From Candidatus Bathyarchaeota archaeon (GTDB taxonomy: Archaea; Thermoproteota; Bathyarchaeia; Bathyarchaeales; Bathyarchaeaceae), in the NCBI GenBank assembly GCA_020356305.1, contig CP070636.1, positions 1,449,326-1,459,717 of the forward strand: a stretch of DNA of 10,392 nucleotides, written 5' to 3'. Shown here piece by piece: positions 5,474 through 10,392 of the stretch (position 1 is its first letter; every line of letters starts with the position of its first letter). The position numbers were made by a program, and so were the translations under genes. Below the pieces are notes generated by a model. It worked only from the letters and a program-made list of their open reading frames with translations. It searched no databases and was not told the origin of the DNA.

Positions 5474-5803
5474 ATGCGATATGAAAGAAGAGATAGAAGA
5501 CCTTATGGCCGTCGATTTCCTCCGAAACCAGTGGAAATGGGCAAAGAATATGATGTGAAGATCGAGGAGACAAGTCGCCGAGGCGAAGGCATCGCTCGAA
5601 TCAAAGGCCTCGTAACCTTTGTTCCAAACACCAAACCGGGTGACCAAGTGAGGGTCCGAATAACGAGAATAAGTCGGCGGTTCGCTGAAGCAGAAGTTAT
5701 AGGAGAGGCAGCAGAACCGGAAGAGGCAGCAGAACCGGAAGAGGCAGCAGAACCGGAAGAGGCAGCAGAACCGGAAGAGGCAGCAGAACCGGAAGAAAAG
5801 TAA
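5474..5803 (+). CDS. TRAM-domain protein with acidic repeat tail, second copy
   Basis: A 109-residue paralogue of the first TRAM protein. It has a basic N-terminus (MRYERRDRRPYGRR), a TRAM domain at about 20-76 (PVEMGKEYDVKI, RRGEGIARIKGLVTFVP, KPGDQVRVRITRISRRFAEAEV), and then an acidic tail. The tail is five identical six-residue units (EAAEPE) encoded by perfect 18-base repeats, ending in EK. The core aligns well with the first copy, but the tail is new. It is strongly negative and probably unstructured, so it could compete with RNA for the basic surface or serve as a contact site; both ideas are inference. The ATG at 5474 follows GAGGTGA (5463-5469). The 55-base gap after the SSB-like gene suggests co-transcription, although AATAAACTTAAG near 5419-5430 could be an extra promoter. 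Confidence 0.88.
   Translation: MRYERRDRRPYGRRFPPKPVEMGKEYDVKIEETSRRGEGIARIKGLVTFVPNTKPGDQVRVRITRISRRFAEAEVIGEAAEPEEAAEPEEAAEPEEAAEPEEAAEPEEK
5705..5794 (+). repeat. Five perfect tandem copies of an 18-base unit
   Basis: The unit GAGGCAGCAGAACCGGAA is present five times without a single mismatch, at 5705-5722, 5723-5740, 5741-5758, 5759-5776 and 5777-5794. It lies in frame at the end of the second TRAM gene and encodes EAAEPE. Perfect identity, including third codon positions, points to recent expansion by slippage or unequal exchange. Copy number is likely to vary between strains and could also be miscounted in a short-read assembly. Confidence 0.97.
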
Positions 5804-6004
5804 AATCTTCCCAAGACTTTCTCCTCATTTGTCAACCAGCAACTGGACTCAGGCCTTCCATCGGTCATCCACGGCTCCTTTATTAATGAAGAAACCACAG
5901 AGAGAATTGGTCGGACAACCCTCTACATGGTTCCGGTTAACACAACGTCAGCAATATCGGCCTTGGTCTCATCCGATTTCAGGGTAGAAATGCGATACAA
6001 CTGG
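5804..6004. other. Convergent gap between TRAM operon and dehydrogenase gene
   Basis: About 200 bases with no gene I can support. A pyrimidine-rich stretch right after the TRAM stop (about 5805-5832) may terminate the operon. No repeat or hairpin stands out. Confidence 0.4.
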
Positions 6005-7177
6005 TCACATGTTCTTCTTGCTTGTTTCAAGGATTTTGATATCTCTCTTGGCCAACTCGGTCATGAAAGGCTCGGGGTCGAAGCAGTTCTCTGGGGGTAT
6101 TGTTCCTTTAACTTGGATGTCCCCTCTCGCCAGCATCTGAGCGGCAATCGATGCTGGAACTCCTACCGCAACTTCGCCGGCGGTGGCTTCCCACTCAGCT
6201 TTTGAGCGAAAAATTGAGTCCATAGTGTAGGAGACTTTTCTTCCATCTTTCTTTCCAATCGCTATGATTCTTGTTACTTCCGTGTCGTTTGGCGTTATCC
6301 CTTCTGGACAGCCCATTAGATTCTTTGAATCTAAGAGTCTCAGCAAAAATTGTCGTGGAGAAATTTCAGTGCCTTTCACTCTTAATGGTTCTTCGCTGGC
6401 AAGACCTGCATCTACGAGCATTTTGAGGTCGAGGAAGCCTGGCCCTCCTTCTTTCCAATTTACGTTTTTTATTCCCTTTTTCTTGAAGGAGACTGGGAAG
6501 GTAGCAGCTTCTGAGTGTATCGTGTAGTATTGATCCTGTGAGCCAAATGGTTCCGGAAACGTCATGGTTTCTTTGCCTGAGAGGGGTGGAACTTCCTTGT
6601 ATTGGCCGTTTTCGAATATCACGGCAGGGATGGTCATCTCGTCAAAGAGTGTGGAAAGTGACCATGTTACAATGAATGGCGGTGCTCCCTCTGTGAAATC
6701 CATCCAAGTATCCCTTACAAGAATTGTGTCCACTGAATCCAGCCTATTCGCGGCGTACCTTGCCATGACGTTAGTTATCCCGGGGCATTCTCCCATGCCC
6801 AGTATAGCGGTTAATCCAGCTTCTCGGAATTTGCCGTTCAGCTTCAACTGTTTCAGAACCGTGTGAAAGAGGCCGCCGAGGTCAAGGTAGTGAACCTTTG
6901 CTTCCAGCGCTGCCTTCATTACGTCCATGTTGTAGTAATACTGAATGGCGTTGAGGGCCACATCGGCGTCCTTGAGCACTTTCACGGTGTCGTCGTGTTT
7001 AGTTACGTCGATTTGTGCGATAGAGACTTTATCGCTTCTAATCTTGTCAGCAAGTTTCTGCGCCTTATTTACGCTTCGACCTGTCATCACAACTTCAGAT
7101 ACCTCACGACTTTCAGCAAGATCTCTTACAGCGCACCTGCCAGTTAATCCAGTGCCACCCAAAACCACAATTTTCAT
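6005..7177 (-). CDS. Saccharopine-dehydrogenase-like NAD(P)-dependent oxidoreductase
   Basis: A 390-residue soluble protein. The N-terminus is a Rossmann nucleotide-binding motif, VVLGGTGLTG (4-13), followed by VVMTGRS at the end of the second strand and ADVALNAIQYYYN further on, as in the saccharopine dehydrogenase family (COG1748 type). The middle has VHYLDLGGLF and ILGMGECPGITNVMARYAA, the usual link to the substrate domain. The protein has the full length of single-domain members. In bacteria and eukaryotes family members act in lysine metabolism, and others in polyamine synthesis. Many archaeal members have no known substrate, and no lysine or polyamine gene is next to it, so I do not assign one. 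The ATG at 7177 has GGTGA (complement of 7185-7189) seven bases upstream. Confidence 0.85.
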   Translation of the reverse strand: MKIVVLGGTGLTGRCAVRDLAESREVSEVVMTGRSVNKAQKLADKIRSDKVSIAQIDVTKHDDTVKVLKDADVALNAIQYYYNMDVMKAALEAKVHYLDLGGLFHTVLKQLKLNGKFREAGLTAILGMGECPGITNVMARYAANRLDSVDTILVRDTWMDFTEGAPPFIVTWSLSTLFDEMTIPAVIFENGQYKEVPPLSGKETMTFPEPFGSQDQYYTIHSEAATFPVSFKKKGIKNVNWKEGGPGFLDLKMLVDAGLASEEPLRVKGTEISPRQFLLRLLDSKNLMGCPEGITPNDTEVTRIIAIGKKDGRKVSYTMDSIFRSKAEWEATAGEVAVGVPASIAAQMLARGDIQVKGTIPPENCFDPEPFMTELAKRDIKILETSKKNM

Positions 7178-7207
7178 TTAATTTTCACCGTTTTAGGTAG
7201 GTGTGCT

Positions 7208-7223
7208 AATTGTTTTTTAAGCG
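7208..7223 (-). promoter_or_regulatory. Possible TATA element for the dehydrogenase gene
   Basis: The minus strand reads CGCTTAAAAAACAATT here. It would start transcription near 7190, just before the GGTGA ribosome site. The match is weak. Confidence 0.3.
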
Positions 7224-7285
7224 TGTTGGTTGTTTACCTGCGTTTCCTAAAGTAGAGCAAACCGTCTTGCGCGCACGCTGGCTGA

Positions 7286-7618
7286 TGGGAAAACTCAGTT
7301 CAAGGGCTGCTCAGGATACGTTCTTTCCAGCATACACAGATATCTGAAAGGCTTGAGATTCAACGCAAAAAAGTGGAGATCACAGGCAGACTCCAAGACA
7401 TGGGTGAGAGAACCGATATAGAATGGTGTGTGGGAGAAAGAGTACCGGCGAAAAATCTGAAAGACCAGAGACGCTTCTGAACACTCCCAGATTGGGTTGC
7501 TGAAAACCCTCAAATTGTAGAAGAATTATGGAGACAGGCTGGAAGACTTAGCACAAAGGATGGCGAGAAAACATATTCAAACCGAGGGCATAAAGGGGAG
7601 ACTGATTCAATCGAGTAG
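7286..7618 (+). pseudogene. Apparent remnant of a disrupted gene, family unknown
   Basis: The nearly 500-base gap between the dehydrogenase and amidohydrolase genes holds a plus-strand frame with coding-like character. It runs from 7286 to a TAG at 7616-7618, interrupted once by an in-frame TGA at 7478-7480. Around the TGA the translation reads TDIEWCVGERVPAKNLKDQ and then LPDWVAENPQIVEELWRQAG, rich in AGA/AGG arginine and GAA/GAG codons like the neighbours. No proper start is visible: a TGA at 7283 closes the frame upstream, and the first ATG (7400) is deep inside. An alternative frame (7251-7421) also reads openly, so an additional frameshift is possible. I do not recognise the family. It could instead be chance open sequence, or an assembly error in an intact gene. 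Confidence 0.4.
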
Positions 7619-7672
7619 GCAACAATAATAAAGAAATGCGCTAACTCGCTAGAATGCCGAACAGAGCTGAGC

Positions 7673-9355
7673 ATGTTGATTGCAGATCTAGTCCTTCTTA
7701 ACGGGAAGGTGATAACGGCAGATCCAAAGGATTCCGTGGCTGAGGCCGTAGCCGTAGAGTCGAGCAGAGTCGTCAAGGTGGGATCAAATCATCAAATCAA
7801 ACGTCTAATTGGCAAGACCACTGCTATAATCGACGTGAGGGGTAAGACAGTTACGCCCGGTCTCATCGATACTCACGCTCACTTCGCCGAGAGTGGCATA
7901 AATCAGGTCTATGTCCTCAACCTCCGCTACCCGAGCGTCAAGTCCATAGCGGAAGCTGTTAAACTAGTAAAGACGCAAACTGAGAAGACCCCGCGAGGGA
8001 GGTGGGTTCAAGGGGCTGGGTGGGACGAAGCGCTCTTCGATGAGAGGCGGTACATAACCCGATGGGACTTGGATCCTGTATCCTCAGATCATCCTGTTCT
8101 TCTTGAGCACACCAGCGGCCACTACATCGCCGTCAACACGTATGCCCTCCATCTTGCGAACGTAACTAGGGACACACCGCAACCTAACGGCGGCACAATC
8201 GTCAAAGACCCCGATACGGGGGAGCCGATAGGGGTCTTCATAGAGCCTCCCGCGATGGACATCATTACGAACCTTGTGCCACCATGGACTGTTGAGGAAG
8301 CTGAAGCAGGGATTAAGAAGGCTCAGAAGCTCTTCTTGAGTGAAGGAGTGACTACTATCAAAGACCCCGGCGTAGGCGACGTCACTTTTGCCGCCTACCG
8401 AAACCTTCGGAGTCGTGGCGAGCTGAAAATGAGAATATACATGCTCTACACGGTAGACTCGCTCGCAAATACCGAGGAAGCGGTCAAACATTTGAACAAA
8501 GGCGGAGATAACCTCATGAAGCTGGGCGGTTTAAAGATGTTCCTTGACGGAAGCGGAATGGGAAGAACGGCTTGGGTACATAAGGACTGGAACAAAAACT
8601 TCACCGACAAGGATACGGGTAACAGAGGCTACCCAGTAATCAAACTCGAAGAGTTCAGGAAGATGGTTAAAGTTGGTCATAAGGCCGGCTTTCAAATCTG
8701 TGTCCATGCCATAGGCGACAGAGCGGTCGATGAGACTCTGTCCACGTACGAAGCAGCTCTGGCGGAAGTTCACAGGGAGAACTCAAGGCACAGCATCATT
8801 CATGCCATCCTCCCAACCAACAATGCCCTACAGAAGATGGAAAAGCTGGGCAACAACGTGGTGATAGAGACGCAGTCGCCCTTTCTATACTTCATAGGTG
8901 ATAACTACGCCGGAAACTTCGGCCCTAACCGTTCGAGACGGCTGATACCGTTGAAGAGTATGTTGAAGAAGGGGATTACAGTAGGAAACGGCTCCGACTG
9001 GTCGGTCTGTCCCTTCCCGCCGCGATTCGGGCTATGGGGAGCCGTCGTGCGCAAGACTTGGAAAGGACTCTACGGGCTTCAACCATTTGGAACCGAGGAG
9101 AGCATCACTGTCAAAGAGGCTTTGCGCACCTACACGACGATGGCTGCTAGGTGCCTATTCATGGAAGATGCAATAGGCTCTATTGAGCCTGGGAAGTATG
9201 CGGACTTCGCAGTGTGGTCAGGCGACATATATACGGTTGATGTTGAAGCCTTGAAGGACCTCACGGTGGAAATGACAATTGTGGGACAAGAAGTGGTTTA
9301 CCGTGATCCTTCAAGCAACATAGATGTTGCCGAAGCGCCCGAGAAAAGCTGTTGA
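7673..9355 (+). CDS. Amidohydrolase family protein, YtcJ type (metal-dependent hydrolase)
   Basis: A 560-residue metal-dependent hydrolase of the amidohydrolase superfamily, closest to the YtcJ/'family 3' group (COG1574 type). The N-terminal small beta domain contains LVLLNGKVITADP (6-18) and GKTVTPGLIDTHAHF (57-71) with the metal ligands His68 and His70. Next come HTSGHYIAVN (146-155) and KMFLDGSGMG (288-297), whose Lys288 may be the bridging lysine. Then follow CVHAIGDRAVDE (343-354), IIHAIL (375-380) and GNGSDWSV (438-445) with Asp442. EPGKYADFAVW (505-515) closes the beta domain. All expected ligands are present, so it should be active; the natural substrate (an amide, carbamate or similar) is not predictable. 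No signal peptide. The ATG at 7673 has only a weak GAGCTGA upstream; the next codon, TTG at 7676, is spaced slightly better. Confidence 0.9.
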   Translation: MLIADLVLLNGKVITADPKDSVAEAVAVESSRVVKVGSNHQIKRLIGKTTAIIDVRGKTVTPGLIDTHAHFAESGINQVYVLNLRYPSVKSIAEAVKLVKTQTEKTPRGRWVQGAGWDEALFDERRYITRWDLDPVSSDHPVLLEHTSGHYIAVNTYALHLANVTRDTPQPNGGTIVKDPDTGEPIGVFIEPPAMDIITNLVPPWTVEEAEAGIKKAQKLFLSEGVTTIKDPGVGDVTFAAYRNLRSRGELKMRIYMLYTVDSLANTEEAVKHLNKGGDNLMKLGGLKMFLDGSGMGRTAWVHKDWNKNFTDKDTGNRGYPVIKLEEFRKMVKVGHKAGFQICVHAIGDRAVDETLSTYEAALAEVHRENSRHSIIHAILPTNNALQKMEKLGNNVVIETQSPFLYFIGDNYAGNFGPNRSRRLIPLKSMLKKGITVGNGSDWSVCPFPPRFGLWGAVVRKTWKGLYGLQPFGTEESITVKEALRTYTTMAARCLFMEDAIGSIEPGKYADFAVWSGDIYTVDVEALKDLTVEMTIVGQEVVYRDPSSNIDVAEAPEKSC

Positions 9356-9370
9356 AATGTGTGTATGCTA

Positions 9371-9401
9371 ACTTTTTGTAAGTTTGAGAATCATTTTTTC
9401 T
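9371..9401 (+). terminator. T-run terminator after the amidohydrolase gene
   Basis: A T5 run (9373-9377) and a T6 run (9394-9399) lie within 45 bases of the stop codon. This is a common archaeal terminator arrangement. Confidence 0.5.
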
Positions 9402-9456
9402 GCGCCTGTGTATTGATGTGTTGTGGAACGTTTTGCGCAAAAAAGGAACAAATTCC

Positions 9457-9591
9457 ATGCACAGTGAATGCATGTATACTAACAAAGAGCACAAGTGTGG
9501 AGGGGATTTCCCTTGTGACTATTTCATTGAAGGTCCAATCCTGCCTCGTCGATGCGCGCGCGCTTTTATATGTCCCTCGCATATTGGATAG
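9457..9591 (+). CDS. Candidate 44-residue Cys/His-rich small protein
   Basis: A short open frame. It starts at an ATG with AAGGA (9443-9447) nine bases upstream and ends with TAG at 9589. The protein has Cys at 5, 14, 20, 32 and 38 and His at 2, 12 and 41, with CGGDFPC (14-20), RRC and a final FICPSHIG. That is dense in zinc-ligand residues for 44 positions and resembles small treble-clef or zinc-ribbon proteins. The ending ICxxH pattern recurs in the next gene (PICRKH), which also has CxxC, so the two could be related or act together. No family is recognised. The overlapping plus-strand frame from 9359 also contains many Cys residues but lacks a ribosome site, so which frame is real is uncertain. 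Confidence 0.4.
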   Translation: MHSECMYTNKEHKCGGDFPCDYFIEGPILPRRCARAFICPSHIG

Positions 9592-9620
9592 ATGAAGAAG
9601 CGCGTGCTGAGGAAGATGGA

Positions 9621-9806
9621 TTGGCACGTATAAGTCTCAGGAAGTTTGTCGACGAAATAAGTCACTGCCCAGATTGCAAGACTAACCCTGTTTTCTATTT
9701 GAGTTCTAAAAGAGTTCCTATATGTAGAAAGCATTGGAATATTATTGCAAATGAGCCTGTGGTATGGACGGAAGAAGGTAAGATTATCCTTTTGGCAGGG
9801 ATCTGA
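9621..9806 (+). CDS. Small zinc-finger-like protein
   Basis: A 61-residue protein with a likely zinc site: CPDC at residues 16-19 and C-x2-H in PICRKHW (about 35-41). A helix-like basic N-terminus (ARISLRKFVDEI) precedes the site and a short beta-rich end follows it (EPVVWTEEGKIILLAGI). The start is chosen as TTG at 9621. GAGGA (9609-9613) lies seven bases before it, and this start avoids overlap with the 44-residue frame. A TATA-like CTTTTATATG (9562-9571) would start transcription near 9593, after the alternative ATGs at 9552 and 9570. Those would add 23 or 17 residues (ending in a DEEARAEEDGL stretch) and remain possible. Function unknown; a small transcription or RNA-binding factor is a reasonable guess. 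Confidence 0.6.
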   Translation: MARISLRKFVDEISHCPDCKTNPVFYLSSKRVPICRKHWNIIANEPVVWTEEGKIILLAGI

Positions 9807-9862
9807 TTGTTAATATATTCAACTTCGAGTATTAGGTTGGAAAAAGAGGAAAGCTGGTATGG

Positions 9863-9881
9863 AGCTAGTAGTTCACTAGCT
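9863..9881. repeat. Perfect 7-bp hairpin, 5-base loop
   Basis: AGCTAGT (9863-9869) and ACTAGCT (9875-9881) pair perfectly around the loop AGTTC, with a G-T pair available as an eighth step. There is no T-run after it on either strand, so it is not a typical bacterial-type terminator. Confidence 0.8.
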
Positions 9882-9924
9882 TCGTAGTGGTCTTGGTGCT
9901 CTGCGCGGGTTGTGGTCACTATGT

Positions 9925-9954
9925 GCAGATTTTCTCCAGAACTGGAAACTCTGC
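9925..9954. repeat. Nested inverted repeat
   Basis: The outer arms are GCAGA (9925-9929) with TCTGC (9950-9954). The inner arms are TCCAG (9935-9939) with CTGGA (9942-9946) around a two-base centre. The arms are separated by an internal loop of five and three bases. The inner pair could also be an operator-like protein site. Confidence 0.65.
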
Positions 9955-9961
9955 TACTAAC

Positions 9962-9993
9962 TTCTTCGCACGCGCGTGGTCACGCATGAAGAA
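9962..9993. repeat. Nested inverted repeat with GC-rich core
   Basis: The outer arms are TTCTTC (9962-9967) with GAAGAA (9988-9993). The inner arms are GCGTG (9974-9978) with CACGC (9981-9985) around GT. The core also contains the 10-base palindrome CACGCGCGTG (9969-9978). Confidence 0.65.
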
Positions 9994-10150
9994 CTGTCAA
10001 GGAATTTTAATGTGCGCACGCGTTAATTGCCGTCGGAGTAACTCTGATATTTCATCCTGATTTGTCAACCTAATGCCTTCTCGTCATCCGGCAGAGTAAA
10101 ATGGTGTAAACAAAAATAAAAATTGATCTGCGGGCGCCAATCACGAGCGC

Positions 10151-10162
10151 GCATAAAAAAGG
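10151..10162 (-). terminator. Possible T-run terminator for the gene at the right edge
   Basis: The plus-strand A6 run at about 10156-10161 is a T6 run on the minus strand, roughly 45 bases after the stop of the right-edge gene. Judged by eye only. Confidence 0.35.
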
Positions 10163-10206
10163 GAAGGTTAAGTGTGGACAGTGGAGTCATCGGAAGAAAG
10201 GGCTCT

Positions 10207-10392
10207 TCACGATAGAATCTCGACTGTTATTGTGTCGCTTCCTGCAAAGGATATTGCAGGATCATTGAAGAGTTCGCCCGTTATTGTTAGGGTGACCTTC
10301 CACCGCTTGTCTGAGATTTGACTCCCCATGTGGTGGATTATAGACCAGATATAGTCTATTGTAGCGAGTCTGTCGAACTTGACCATCAAATC
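10207..10392 (-). CDS. C-terminal fragment of an unidentified protein
   Basis: The frame is open from the right edge and stops at TGA (complement of 10207-10209), giving about 61 visible residues. The end is beta-rich and looks like an immunoglobulin- or sandwich-like edge: KRWKVTLTITGELFNDP, then AISFAGSDTITVEILS. The first half reads DRLATIDYIWSIIHHMG. Translation does not need to start in the window: TTG and ATG at 10389-10384 may be internal. I do not recognise the protein. A T-run lies downstream on this strand. Confidence 0.5.
   Translation of the reverse strand, partial: DLMVKFDRLATIDYIWSIIHHMGSQISDKRWKVTLTITGELFNDPAISFAGSDTITVEILS

Larger units (their letters stand above)
9807..10206. 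other. Non-coding gap with several strong inverted repeats
   Basis: This 400-base gap has no credible reading frame. It holds three compact inverted repeats (listed separately), an 8-base direct repeat GTGGTCAC at 9912-9919 and 9976-9983, and the alternating tracts CGCACGCGCGTG (9967-9978) and ATGTGCGCACGCGT (10010-10023). The density of pairing is higher than in other gaps here. A structured RNA is possible, but no known RNA family is recognised. Confidence 0.4.

Noticed and set aside
5016..5573. 185-codon minus-strand frame over the TRAM/OB operon
   Set aside because: It is antisense to three recognised genes, and its Ser/Leu/Phe-rich composition is typical of reading A/G-rich genes backwards.
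5705..5794. CRISPR array
   Set aside because: The units are contiguous with no spacers and are in frame in a gene.
5503..5898. Minus-strand frame with a GSAASS repeat
   Set aside because: It is the antisense shadow of the 18-base repeat in the second TRAM gene.
7295..7776. Two minus-strand frames in the gap before the amidohydrolase gene
   Set aside because: They are antisense to the coding-like remnant and to the amidohydrolase N-terminus, and have no ribosome sites.
9359..9595. 78-codon Cys-rich plus-strand frame after the amidohydrolase gene
   Set aside because: It starts only four bases after the amidohydrolase stop, crosses the probable T-run terminators and has no ribosome site. The 44-codon frame inside it fits better.
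9985..10070. Possible box C/D small RNA (ATGAAGA and CTGA motifs)
   Set aside because: The C box deviates from RTGATGA, spacing is poor and no terminal stem is seen.

Overview
The window reads as chromosomal DNA from an uncultured archaeon, probably of the Thermoproteota (a Bathyarchaeia-like lineage is my guess, not proven). The evidence is an archaeal/eukaryotic-type EF-1A C-terminus, small TRAM-domain proteins, a Sulfolobus-type single-OB SSB, A/T-rich TATA boxes about 25 bases before expected transcript starts, T-run terminators, GGTGA/GAGG ribosome sites and some TTG/GTG starts. There is no transposase, integrase, CRISPR array, tRNA or rRNA that I can support.

Layout. Positions 1-368 hold the end of the EF-1A gene (+), followed by a T-rich terminator. 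A six-helix membrane protein of unknown function (428-991, -) and a 78-residue unknown protein (1245-1481, -) follow. Positions 1758-3549 (-) hold a short sugar-nucleotide-type nucleotidyltransferase downstream of a biotin-synthase-like radical SAM enzyme. A second, different radical SAM enzyme (3618-4619, +) starts divergently only 68 bases away, and one TATA element may serve both. The two enzymes look like the LipS1/LipS2 pair that together replaces classical lipoyl synthase. Positions 4836-5803 (+) form a compact nucleic-acid-binding operon: TRAM protein, SSB-like OB-fold protein (TTG start, 11-base overlap), and a second TRAM protein whose acidic tail is five perfect copies of an 18-base repeat. 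A structured leader of about 95 bases precedes this operon.

A saccharopine-dehydrogenase-like oxidoreductase (6005-7177, -) and a 560-residue YtcJ-type amidohydrolase (7673-9355, +) are divergent. What looks like a decayed gene (about 7286-7618) lies between them. Positions 9457-9806 (+) hold two small Cys/His-rich proteins, the first of only 44 residues. The last 580 bases are mostly non-coding, with several strong inverted repeats and alternating purine-pyrimidine tracts, and then the 3' end of an unidentified gene (10207-10392, -).

Working together: the two radical SAM enzymes probably make the protein-bound lipoyl group, though no lipoate acceptor, ligase or octanoyltransferase is in the window. 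The TRAM/OB/TRAM operon probably acts on RNA or single-stranded DNA. The remaining genes show no clear pathway link to each other.
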